Assembly: GCA_021818005.1 (NCBI GenBank)
Contig: JAKAFI010000002.1
Span: forward strand, 1 to 42,344
DNA: 42,344 bases
Reading direction: 5' to 3'
Origin: Acidobacteriota bacterium
Lineage (GTDB): Bacteria > Acidobacteriota > Thermoanaerobaculia > Thermoanaerobaculales > Thermoanaerobaculaceae
The notes beneath the pieces were generated by a model. The model saw only the letters and a list, made by a program, of their open reading frames with translations. It was not told the origin of the DNA and searched no databases. Positions 1 through 8,664 of the stretch are shown piece by piece; the first letter of the stretch is position 1; the number at the start of each line of letters is the position of its first letter. Position numbers and translations under genes: made by a program.

Positions 1-175
1 GCGTCGGCTCCGGGTCCCGCGACCAGGTCAGGTGCTTCACCTGCTGACCCAGCCTTGGGTTGATGTGGTACCACATCACGTCGTCGAACGGGTCGTCGGC
101 CATTACCAGGTAATGTGGGTTCGCCGGCAGGCGTTGGCAAGGGCACGGCCGGCGCCGGGCGCTCGAGCGGCGCGG
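1..175. repeat. Direct terminal repeat / circular-assembly overlap (identical to 42170-42344 except position 54 C vs 42223 A)
   Basis: Base-by-base comparison of the first and last lines of the window. Confidence 0.97.
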
Positions 176-1985
176 GTCGCGCCAGCGGTGCCTCGCCCTC
201 GCCGAGCGGCATCGCACCGGCGCGAGCGGCCCGCCCGCCCGGCATCCCGGCGGCGCGGTGCTGCCCCAGGGCTCGGGCGCCGGCGTCCCGCAGCTCCTCC
301 GCCGCGGCCTTCTCGCCGAGCTCCGGCGGAGCGCTCGCCGCGCCTTCGCGCACGCCGTCCTCGCCCCACGCCCACCTGGCGCGCGCCTCGCCGGTGAGCC
401 AGGCGGGCGCAAGCTGGTGCCGCCACGCCGCCACCTGCGCCACCTCGGCGCTGTTGCGCTTGCTCGCGAGGAAGCCGGCCGCCTCCGCCGCCGTCATCGT
501 GCTATCCGGTTGCGGTGGCAGGCCAAGCCAACTGAGCTGGCGCTGCTGCACCGGCGTCGGTTCGCCCGTAGCCACCTCGGCCGGCTGGACCGGCACCGGT
601 TCGGCCGGGGAGGCGGCCTTGCGCTGCGCCTTGCGCGCCTGCAGCTCCGCGTCCGCCGCCTTGAACGTCTCGCCATGGGTGCCCGTGAGCGACACCGTGT
701 AGGCCCCGCCCTTGCCGTCCTCGAACCGCTGCTCGCCGAACAGCGCCTCCGCGCGGTCACGCATGGCCGCCGCGCGGTCCGCCGGCACCAGGGCCACGAT
801 CTCATCGCCGCCGCGGCGGAACACGCGCCCACCGACGCCGTGCTCCTCGGCGGCCTGCTGGACCGCGTCGGCCGCGTCGCGGATCACCTGATCGCCGGCC
901 TCCTGGCTGTGGGTCTTGTTGACCTTGCCGGCGTTGTTGAGGTCGAAGGCGACCACGGCGGTCGCGGGGTCGGCCTCGGCCGTGGGGAGCGCGGCGTCGA
1001 GTGCCCGGCGGTTCGCCAGGCCAGTCAGGGCGTCGGTGTTGGCGGCGCGCTCGGCTTCCTGCCGGCGCGTCTCCCCCTCCGGGTAGATCGTCGCCGCCGC
1101 CCTTGCGCGGATTCGCCCCAGGATCGACGAAGGCGGCTCGGAGGGTATCGGAGCCACGGGCGGCGCCGCCGCGGGGCGTACAGGTGGCACAGCGGCCGCG
1201 GGTTGGCCAGAAACCGAGGGGGTCGCCGGCTGCTCCACGGCCGTCTTTTCTGCTTCAGCCCGTGTCCGCATCCGGTCCAAGAGCGTCCCACCAGGCCGCC
1301 GAGCCCCGGCTCCGCCAAGAATTCCCATCACCGCGCCCTCGGCGGCGATGTCCTGCGGAGTCCTTCCCTCCGCCGCCGCGATCGCCGCCGCGGTGCCACC
1401 GGTGCCAGCCACACGGGCGAGCCGCCCAGCACCGCCGAGGCCGTGCATGACGCTGCCGAGGACGGCGCCTTTGATGGTCTCCACGAGGGCCTTGTCGAGT
1501 GGCTCACCTTCCGCCGTCGCCCCGAGGCCTGACGCGGCCGCGAAACCCCCGATCGGCCCCAGCGTTGCAACGTACGGCGCCAGTCCCACGACCTGACCAG
1601 GAGCCGACGCAACGCCGGCGGCGATCTTCGCTGGCAGGGAGCCAGGCTCCCCACTCGGGCCAAGATCCCGGATGAACCGCGCGAACCCCGCCGTCGTGGC
1701 CCGTTCCGCCAGGTCAGGAGGCAAGCCCGGCGCCGCGCGCTCGACCATCGCTCGTTCGTCGCCGAGGCCGGTAAGACGCGTTGCCGTCGTGATCGGCGCG
1801 GCGAGTTGCTTCGGAATCCCCCCGACACCGGCGAGGAGACCCGCAACGAGTGACTTCCCGACGCCGAGGGGAGGCGGATCGAGCACGGCCCCCGGCGGAA
1901 GCGAAGCCATCGGGTCCGGGGCGGAATCCAACACCGCACCCGGCGGCAGGAGTGCCAGGGGGTCTACTTCTTGGCGGGCTGCCAT
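1..1985 (-). CDS. N-terminal part of giant polyvalent virion-associated protein with GGDEF domain (continues at 42169 if circular)
   Basis: Manual translation from ATG at 1985 (MAARQEVDPLALLPPGAVLDS...); no in-frame stop found down to position 1; frame matches the 36877-42315 ORF; 1985+5293 nt = 7278 nt = 2426 codons. Absent from the ORF track because it runs off the edge. Confidence 0.88.
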   Translation of the reverse strand, partial: MAARQEVDPLALLPPGAVLDSAPDPMASLPPGAVLDPPPLGVGKSLVAGLLAGVGGIPKQLAAPITTATRLTGLGDERAMVERAAPGLPPDLAERATTAGFARFIRDLGPSGEPGSLPAKIAAGVASAPGQVVGLAPYVATLGPIGGFAAASGLGATAEGEPLDKALVETIKGAVLGSVMHGLGGAGRLARVAGTGGTAAAIAAAEGRTPQDIAAEGAVMGILGGAGARRPGGTLLDRMRTRAEAEKTAVEQPATPSVSGQPAAAVPPVRPAAAPPVAPIPSEPPSSILGRIRARAAATIYPEGETRRQEAERAANTDALTGLANRRALDAALPTAEADPATAVVAFDLNNAGKVNKTHSQEAGDQVIRDAADAVQQAAEEHGVGGRVFRRGGDEIVALVPADRAAAMRDRAEALFGEQRFEDGKGGAYTVSLTGTHGETFKAADAELQARKAQRKAASPAEPVPVQPAEVATGEPTPVQQRQLSWLGLPPQPDSTMTAAEAAGFLASKRNSAEVAQVAAWRHQLAPAWLTGEARARWAWGEDGVREGAASAPPELGEKAAAEELRDAGARALGQHRAAGMPGGRAARAGAMPLGEGEAPLARPAPLERPAPAVPLPTPAGEPTLPGNGRRPVRRRDVVPHQPKAGSAGEAPDLVAGPGAD
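795..1046 (-). other. GGDEF-like domain within the giant protein
   Basis: Translation NTDALTGLANRRALDAAL...VVAFDLNNAGKVNKTHSQEAGDQVIRDAADAVQQAAEEHGVGGRVFRRGGDEIVALV. Confidence 0.88.
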
Positions 1986-3157
1986 GAAGTCCCGTCCCAC
2001 CGCACCTTCGTGCCATCCGGGAGCGTGGCCGTCCTACCCGGCTCGATTCGCGCGGGCGGTGCTGGCGGCGAGCCCGGCACTGCCCCAACTCCGGGCGCCG
2101 CCGACGGCCAGGCGGTACCGGCCACGCCCGCCGACCCCTCGACTGCGCCGCCACTCAGGCGCGCCTGCAGCACCCGCTGGCGCTGGTCCAGAGCGCCAAG
2201 CTGCGCCTGGAGGTCCGCCGTGCGAGGCGACATGGGCGCCTTGTCGGCCTCCGGATGCAGCGTCCGCGACACCCACCCGGGCCGCGCCGGGTTGGCCTGC
2301 CAGTCGGCCGAGTCCCTCGCCTGCGACCTCGCCAACTCCTTCGCGATCCGATCGTAGGCGGCGGCCGCCTCGTTCAGTTCGCGCACCGGGTCCTCGACCC
2401 GGTCGGCCTTCGGCTTGCCCCACGGCTCCTCTTTGACCACCTCGCCGTTGACGATTGTCTGCTTGAACACCTGCCCCGTGCCGGGGTCGGTGCGGTACTG
2501 CAGCGACCTGCGTTCCTTCTCGGGCGCAGCCGGCGAATCGAACACCCAGCCGCCCGTCGACGGATTCCAGGAGTAGAGCCCCTCGCCTTGTGCGCCGACG
2601 CGGTGCTCGAGGTGTGGCGCCTTGGCCTCGGACCTCGCCGGCGATGAACCCGACAGCCCCATTTCCGCCGCCGCCAACGGGTTGAAGGGGGCGAGAGCGT
2701 TCGCCACGCGCCCGGCCTTGATCGCGTTCACGATCGGCGCGGGCGCCGGTGGCCCCGCCTCGAGGCCCTCGGGCGGAGCCGTCGCCGCCTGGATGGCCGA
2801 CTGCAGGTCGCCCAACTGCCGGTTCGCCTCCGCGTTCTGGAGGTTCCGGGACACCAGGCCGGCCTTGCGCTCCTGTCCGGCCTTGTAGAGCTGGGTCGCC
2901 GTTTCCACGTCGCCCGCTGAGGCGAGGTCCCGCGCCGCCGCGTTCTCGGGCGCGTCCGGATCGTCGGGCAGGTTCGCCAGGAAGGAACCGACGCGGGCCC
3001 GCTCCGTCTGGGCCATGTTGACCAGGTCACGCTGGCGACGCTGCGCCGCCATCGCCTGCGCCGCGTCGATCGCGGTCATGACACCGTGGGCCGCCGCTGG
3101 CGACGTTGCCGACACCCCGCCGGCAAGGAGTGGTAGCAGAACATCGGCGACGCTCAT
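1964..3157 (-). CDS. Putative internal virion/structural protein
   Basis: Internal ATG at 3157 (MSVADVLLPLLAGGVSATSPAAAHG...); stop overlaps next gene start; structural neighbourhood. Confidence 0.7.
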   Translation of the reverse strand: MSVADVLLPLLAGGVSATSPAAAHGVMTAIDAAQAMAAQRRQRDLVNMAQTERARVGSFLANLPDDPDAPENAAARDLASAGDVETATQLYKAGQERKAGLVSRNLQNAEANRQLGDLQSAIQAATAPPEGLEAGPPAPAPIVNAIKAGRVANALAPFNPLAAAEMGLSGSSPARSEAKAPHLEHRVGAQGEGLYSWNPSTGGWVFDSPAAPEKERRSLQYRTDPGTGQVFKQTIVNGEVVKEEPWGKPKADRVEDPVRELNEAAAAYDRIAKELARSQARDSADWQANPARPGWVSRTLHPEADKAPMSPRTADLQAQLGALDQRQRVLQARLSGGAVEGSAGVAGTAWPSAAPGVGAVPGSPPAPPARIEPGRTATLPDGTKVRWDGTSWQPAKK

Positions 3158-3159
3158 GA

Positions 3160-3804
3160 TTACCTCCCCATCCGCGCCAGGTACGCCATCAACCGCTGAC
3201 GAATATCCGGTAGGGTCGTTTCCGTGGTCGGAGACCCGTGGATGAGCCCACCGATCGGGCCGGGACGCACCTGGTTCGCGTCGGCGATCGCACTGCCGAG
3301 GCCGGCCGCCATCTGGGCCCAGCCCGCCGCGTTTCCGCCGCCGGACTCGGTGTCGGGCGCGCCGCCGCCGGCCTCGATCTTCGTCCCCGCGGCCTGACCT
3401 GCCGGCGCTAGAACGGGCGTCCCAGCAACGCCCTGCGACCCGGCGAGGCCAGCATCGCCCACCGCGAGCGTTCGCGAGTTCAGCCCCTCCGTCACCGGAG
3501 GCCGGTCGCCCAGTGCAACGTCGCCGCTCGTGAGGGGCTGCATCGGCGGGAGCTTCTGACCGCCGTCCTCCGGCATCCCCATCGGCTTGAACCCGAACCC
3601 GTGTTCCGCGTCCGGCCCCGTGTTCGACAGCAACGTGGGGTTGCCGGTGTCCGCCAAGGCGGAGCCTACCGTCGGTTTCGCGAACTGCGAGGTGGTCGGG
3701 GTCGTGTCGAGCTTCACCGCCTGACCGGTGGGCCCGGCCTTTGGCGGTGTCGCGAGCTGCTTCACAACCTCGACCGCAATCGGTATTGCCCACGTCATGT
3801 TCAC
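3160..3804 (-). CDS. Hypothetical structural protein
   Basis: ORF with tight gene packing (MNMTWAIPIAVEVVKQLATPPKAG). Confidence 0.7.
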   Translation of the reverse strand: MNMTWAIPIAVEVVKQLATPPKAGPTGQAVKLDTTPTTSQFAKPTVGSALADTGNPTLLSNTGPDAEHGFGFKPMGMPEDGGQKLPPMQPLTSGDVALGDRPPVTEGLNSRTLAVGDAGLAGSQGVAGTPVLAPAGQAAGTKIEAGGGAPDTESGGGNAAGWAQMAAGLGSAIADANQVRPGPIGGLIHGSPTTETTLPDIRQRLMAYLARMGR

Positions 3805-3807
3805 CCC

Positions 3808-5094
3808 CTACTTGTTCTTGCCGGTGGTCGAGCCGATCGAGGTCGGCAACAGACCCATCGGGCCGGTGAGCGACTGCTCGCCGAGGGCCAACAGGCGCAG
3901 ACGCTCCTGCTCCGCAGCGTCAGCCTGCTCCTTCGCCACGCCCCGCCGTGTTGCACCCGCGGTCGAAGCGGCCTGAAACGCCGTGTTCACACCGGTGCGG
4001 GTGTTCTGTCCTTCCTGCATCAGGGTTTGTGTCGCCGCCTCGCGCTCGCGGGCCAGGCGATCGGCAGCCGCGCTCTTCAGGCTGAGCTGGTTCTCGATGA
4101 GCGGCGTCAGCTGCGAACCCCACGCCCGCGCCAGCGAGTCGCCGACCGCGCCCGAGCGGCCCAGGCCGGCCAGCGTGTTGGCGTTCTTGATCCCCTCGGC
4201 CGTCGTGTCCCAGAAGTAGTTTTTCGCCGCGTTGATCGCCGGGTCGTCCTGCGACACCGTGGGCGCGTTCCCGGACTCCGCAACCGAGGCGAGAATCTGC
4301 GTGATCGCGTCCCGCTCCGCCTGCGGCGTGTTCGTCATTTGTGGGATGTACCCCTCGGCCATCCCCTGCCAGGCCGAGAGTCCCGGCACCGCCTCGGGAT
4401 GCTGCCCGAGCAGCGTCATGATGTCGAACTCGTTCGGGTCCACCGGCATATCACCTCCGGTGTCACCCGTGTTGCCGGTGTCACCCGTCTTGCCGGTGTC
4501 ACCACCGGTGCCGGTCCCCGCGGGTAGATGCGGCCGCACGGTGCCGCCATTTCCGCCGATGGCCCTGGTGGTGCCGGTATCTCCGCCAGTCGGTGGGACG
4601 ACGTCACCATCACCCGCACCCGGCTCGGTCCCCGTCGTCCCCGTCGGATTGCGAGCGCCGATGTTGACGTTCATGCCGGTCCCGCCGGCCGACATCCCAC
4701 CGCCCCCGAGCCCGCTCGGCAACATGCGCCCGGTCGGTTGCTGGAGAGCGGTCGCGACCCTGCCCGTCGCCGGCGCGACCGCCATGGTCTGCGCCCCGAG
4801 GCCACCAGGCAACATGCGACCGGTCGACGGGTCAAAGGCGTTTCCGGTCGCGCCGACGGCGCCGGTGGCCGGCACGACGTTCGCGTTGACGTCGGCCTTC
4901 TGTACCTTGTCACCCTCCGGGACACCACCCTCCGGCTTGCTGGGATCTGTCTCCCCACCGAACCCGAGGTTTCCACCCGGAAAGAGATCGTGAAAGAAGT
5001 AGTCCTGCAGCGACCCCAGCCGATTTGCCGTTTTGGTGTAGAAGTCGGTTAGGGCCGGCGGAATATCGACCTTGGTCGACGAGCCCTTGCTCAT
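3808..5094 (-). CDS. Putative internal virion protein with Gly/Thr-rich collagen-like linker
   Basis: GDTGKTGDTGNTGDTGGD and a coiled-coil-like C-terminus. Confidence 0.7.
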   Translation of the reverse strand: MSKGSSTKVDIPPALTDFYTKTANRLGSLQDYFFHDLFPGGNLGFGGETDPSKPEGGVPEGDKVQKADVNANVVPATGAVGATGNAFDPSTGRMLPGGLGAQTMAVAPATGRVATALQQPTGRMLPSGLGGGGMSAGGTGMNVNIGARNPTGTTGTEPGAGDGDVVPPTGGDTGTTRAIGGNGGTVRPHLPAGTGTGGDTGKTGDTGNTGDTGGDMPVDPNEFDIMTLLGQHPEAVPGLSAWQGMAEGYIPQMTNTPQAERDAITQILASVAESGNAPTVSQDDPAINAAKNYFWDTTAEGIKNANTLAGLGRSGAVGDSLARAWGSQLTPLIENQLSLKSAAADRLAREREAATQTLMQEGQNTRTGVNTAFQAASTAGATRRGVAKEQADAAEQERLRLLALGEQSLTGPMGLLPTSIGSTTGKNK

Positions 5095-5097
5095 GGA

Positions 5098-5667
5098 TCA
5101 CCACCCGAGCAGGGAACGACTCACCCGCCCTCTGACCGGGGGTCTGGTACCGCCGCCGGGGGTCCCCCCCGGCCCGACGCCGCCGCCCGGCACGACTCCA
5201 GACCTGGTACCCGACCCGCCCGGTCCGACGCCGCCGCCCCAGATCGGCGGCATGACACCGCCACCACCGCCCGGCACGACGCCCGACCCGACACCCGACC
5301 GGATCGGACCGATGCCACCACCACCGACCGGCGGCATGACACCGCCGCCACCGCCCGGCAGGACGTCCGAGCGGGGTTTCGTGATGAACCCACCACCGCC
5401 GACCGGCGGCATGACACCGCCGCCACCGCCCGGCAGGATCTTGCCACCCGCGACCGGCGGCATGACGCCGCCACCGCCCGGCACCGGGATCGAGCTGGTA
5501 CCCGACCCGCCCGGCATGAAGCCGCCACCACCGCCCGGCACGACGCCCCACCTGGTACCCGACCCGCCCGGCACGACGCCGCCACCGCCCGGCACTGGTT
5601 TCGACGACACGCCACCGCCCGCGGTGATACCCGGAGCCCCTCCGCCCGTGAACATTCCTAGCGACAT
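5098..5667 (-). CDS. Gly/Pro repeat protein (PGGGGGVMPPVGGGG repeats)
   Basis: ATG at 5667, MSLGMFTGGGAPGITAGGG...; many near-repeat units. Confidence 0.75.
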   Translation of the reverse strand: MSLGMFTGGGAPGITAGGGVSSKPVPGGGGVVPGGSGTRWGVVPGGGGGFMPGGSGTSSIPVPGGGGVMPPVAGGKILPGGGGGVMPPVGGGGFITKPRSDVLPGGGGGVMPPVGGGGIGPIRSGVGSGVVPGGGGGVMPPIWGGGVGPGGSGTRSGVVPGGGVGPGGTPGGGTRPPVRGRVSRSLLGW

Positions 5668-6143
5668 ATCAGGTCCCTCCTCATGAACGTGCGCCCAACG
5701 ACCTCGCGCCACCCGTACAGCGACCGGTACACGCGCGCCAGGACGGGACTCCGCGCCACCGTCCGCATCTCCGTCACGCCGAGCGCGCGACCCCACTCAA
5801 CCATTTCGCGGTCGATCCCGAGGCACGCCTCGCGGGTGTACGGGTGTCCCTTGTCACTCGCGTGCTGCTCCACCGACAGGACCGTTTCGCCGTGCCAGGT
5901 CGAGACCTCGACGAGCGTGTGCGCCACGACGCGCCCACCCTCGAGGCCGACCCAGACCGCCATCCGCACCTGATCCGCCTGGACCGCCCAGGCCGCGAAG
6001 TGCGCGATGAAGTTCTTGACGAAGTCCCGCGGGATGCGGCCGTACTCCTCGAGGATGAAGAGCTGCAGCCGGCGGATCACCTCGGGCACGAGGAGCCAGT
6101 CGCCCGGGTTGCGGGAGTCGAGGCGATGCCACTCCTCGACCAT
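5658..6143 (-). CDS. GNAT-like acetyltransferase-fold protein
   Basis: MVEEWHRLDSRNPG...ARVYRSLYGWREVVGRTFMRRDL; overlaps tailspike stop. Confidence 0.55.
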   Translation of the reverse strand: MVEEWHRLDSRNPGDWLLVPEVIRRLQLFILEEYGRIPRDFVKNFIAHFAAWAVQADQVRMAVWVGLEGGRVVAHTLVEVSTWHGETVLSVEQHASDKGHPYTREACLGIDREMVEWGRALGVTEMRTVARSPVLARVYRSLYGWREVVGRTFMRRDLICR

Positions 6144-8443
6144 CAGTAACTCGGGTACCACTTGCTGTTGACGTAGGTCATGATCATCGCCTTGTTGACC
6201 ACGGCCGTGCTCGCGAGCGCGATGTTTCCAGTGGTGTTGGTCGTCCAGGCGCCCGTCGGTATCAGCACCAGCGGCCCCGTGAAAGTACCAGCCCAGGGAA
6301 CGTCGATGGTTGCAATCGCCGCCGTACCGGAAACCGCAAACACCTGTCCGGTTGCCGTGACCTTTGTTCCTGATGCCACGGTCGCCCCGGTGGCCAATGC
6401 CAGGAAGCCGGTGGACTGAATCGCTGGAGGCTGGGTTCCATCGCCGGCCAGGCCCGTGTCGGCCATTCCGACCCTTATGTTGTCCTTGACCACCATCACC
6501 GGACTCGTGTTGATCTTTCCGGTGGTTGCCGGCGTGCCACCGCTGGCCGTCCGGTAGAAGTCGAACGACCAGGCCCCGGGCGACGCCGCGCAGCTCACGT
6601 TGTTGTAGTTCGTGGCGTTGAGCACCGCGTTGCCATTCGCCATACTTCCGACCGCCGCCGGGCTGCTCGTGCCATCCGCGAGCTTTGCCACGCACGCGTA
6701 GCTGTAGCTCGTCGTGCCCGGCGTTCCGGCGTAACTCAGGAAGAGCGGGTCCGGTACTGGCAGGTCACTCACGGTCAGGTTGCCGACGGTGGCCGCCCCG
6801 AGGCGCGGCTGCCCGAACGTCCACTTCCCGAACATCACACCGTTGTCGCTGAAACCGCCGATCCCGTCCACGTTTGGTACCGGCTCAGCATCGTCAGTCA
6901 GGAACGGGAGAAACTGGATGCTTTGGTTGCGCGGTGGTTGCCAAACCGGCGTCGTTGGAATGACGTCAATGCCCCCCGGACAGGCGTAGAACACAATGTC
7001 CATTGGAAACCCCGGTGAATCGGAAGGTGCCAAGACCCCGACCCCTGTCCCGTCCGCCGGAAAGTAAACGTTCGTGAAAACGATCGAGTCGGTGAACCGC
7101 AACTTGATTGCATGGCCGGTTCCGCCCCAACCAAGGCCGGGGTAGACCCGAAACGTGCAGTTGACGAAGTAGAACCCCGAGGTGCCCCCTGAACCAGCGG
7201 CCACCGCGGTGCCGAGCACGAGGCCATCGGCCGAGTGCGACCAGCAGTTATCGGCGCCGACGTTCAGGAAGAGCACGTTTTGCGACGGCGGATTTGCAGG
7301 GTATCCCCACGAGTCCACCAGGTACGCCTGAACGCCCCAGTGCTGGCCGTTGACGTTGTGGATCTCCGACGACTGCAGGTGCGTCAGCCAGAGCAGCGTG
7401 TCGGCGCCCGGCGACACCCCACCGTCAAGGTAGAGGTTCTCGAGGACGAACCCCCCGATGGGCCCGAGCACATGGATCATCGCCTTGCCCGTCGTGCCGA
7501 TCCACTTCAAGGTGGTCGCGGTCCCGCCGGCCCCGGACCACCAGCCGCTTGCCGCCGTGGCCTGGCCCGTGATTTTGATGTTCTGCAGCGTCGAGAGCGA
7601 GCTCGCCGTACCGTTGCCGATCGTGATCGTGTCGCTGATCTGACACTCGCCGCCAGGGAGCACGATCGTCGTGCCGCTCGGCACGCTGTTGAAGAGGGCC
7701 TGCAGGCCGGCCGTGCAGTTCGTCCCCGGCGTGACGTACAGGCCCGCGTCGACGAAGGTGCTACCGACCGTGACGCCGGCGCCGGCCGTCTTCTGTCGCA
7801 GGTACCCGGGCCCGGTCGCCGAGAGGTCCGCCGCGGTCCCACCCCGCGCCAGCGCCACCTGCCCGCTCGAGAGGTCCGTTGCCGCAATCGTCGGCGTCGC
7901 GACCAGGCCGAGGTTGCCGACCGCGGTCAGGAGGCTGCCGGTCGGCTTGACGATCGGTACCGAGTTGAAGAAGCCGAGCTTCTGCGTCGTTGCGGTCCCG
8001 ATCTTCGTCCCCGTCGTGGTCCCGGCGACCACGTTCGTACCCTCGCCGAGGTTCAACGAGCCGTTGAGCGTGAAGGCGCCCAGGCTCGGGTTGAACGTCA
8101 TCTTCGTGGAACTCACCTTGATCGGAAGCAATCCCGTCGTCCCGGTCGTCCAGGTCGGGTACTCGGTCGCGTTCGTGGTCGTGTCGTTGCTGATCACCAG
8201 GGCGGAGGCATCGCCACCGTAGTACGGCAGGACCGACCAGGTCGAGGTACCGTCCCCGATCTTGCACTTTCCGGTGTCGGTCTCACAGCCCGGTTCACCT
8301 TGTGCCAGGACGGGGTTGACGGCCGTCCAGTTGGCCGCCGTGTCGCGTCGGAGCTGGATCCGCACGGCGGCATCGGCCACCGGCCCGTACATGAAAAGGC
8401 CGGCCAGGAGGCCGGCCAGGAACAACCCACGAATCCTCATCAT
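6143..8443 (-). CDS. Tailspike/tail fibre protein with N-terminal signal-peptide-like segment and beta-helix-like region
   Basis: MMRIRGLFLAGLLAGLFMYGPVADAAVRIQLRRDTAANWTAVNPVLAQGEPGCETDTGKCKIGDGTSTW then pectate-lyase-like repeats. Confidence 0.8.
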   Translation of the reverse strand: MMRIRGLFLAGLLAGLFMYGPVADAAVRIQLRRDTAANWTAVNPVLAQGEPGCETDTGKCKIGDGTSTWSVLPYYGGDASALVISNDTTTNATEYPTWTTGTTGLLPIKVSSTKMTFNPSLGAFTLNGSLNLGEGTNVVAGTTTGTKIGTATTQKLGFFNSVPIVKPTGSLLTAVGNLGLVATPTIAATDLSSGQVALARGGTAADLSATGPGYLRQKTAGAGVTVGSTFVDAGLYVTPGTNCTAGLQALFNSVPSGTTIVLPGGECQISDTITIGNGTASSLSTLQNIKITGQATAASGWWSGAGGTATTLKWIGTTGKAMIHVLGPIGGFVLENLYLDGGVSPGADTLLWLTHLQSSEIHNVNGQHWGVQAYLVDSWGYPANPPSQNVLFLNVGADNCWSHSADGLVLGTAVAAGSGGTSGFYFVNCTFRVYPGLGWGGTGHAIKLRFTDSIVFTNVYFPADGTGVGVLAPSDSPGFPMDIVFYACPGGIDVIPTTPVWQPPRNQSIQFLPFLTDDAEPVPNVDGIGGFSDNGVMFGKWTFGQPRLGAATVGNLTVSDLPVPDPLFLSYAGTPGTTSYSYACVAKLADGTSSPAAVGSMANGNAVLNATNYNNVSCAASPGAWSFDFYRTASGGTPATTGKINTSPVMVVKDNIRVGMADTGLAGDGTQPPAIQSTGFLALATGATVASGTKVTATGQVFAVSGTAAIATIDVPWAGTFTGPLVLIPTGAWTTNTTGNIALASTAVVNKAMIMTYVNSKWYPSY

Positions 8444-8664
8444 GCGGTACCTCCGTCAGCGGTTTGGTCCGGGGTGTACACGGTCGCGGCCGCGCCGCCC
8501 TCGATGTTGCTCGAGGTCGTCGCAGCGACGTCGGCCAGGCCGCGGGCCAGTTGGATGTAGAGCGAGTCGATGGCTGCCTGCATCTGCTTCGCCCAGCGCA
8601 GCAGGTCCTCGTCGCTGGTTGGTGGCAGCGGCAACCGAAACGTCGGAGGGACGGGCCACGCCAT
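8440..8664 (-). CDS. Small structural protein
   Basis: MAWPVPPTFRLPLPPTSDEDLLRWAKQMQAAIDSLYIQLARG; overlaps both neighbours. Confidence 0.65.
   Translation of the reverse strand: MAWPVPPTFRLPLPPTSDEDLLRWAKQMQAAIDSLYIQLARGLADVAATTSSNIEGGAAATVYTPDQTADGGTA

Noticed and set aside
258-1532. 424-aa plus-strand ORF
   Set aside because: Antisense shadow of the GGDEF-containing giant gene; Arg/Pro/His-rich, low-complexity translation typical of non-coding frames in GC-rich DNA
5110-5660. CRISPR-like repeat array
   Set aside because: Repeats are irregular, lack unique spacers and encode an in-frame Gly/Pro repeat protein
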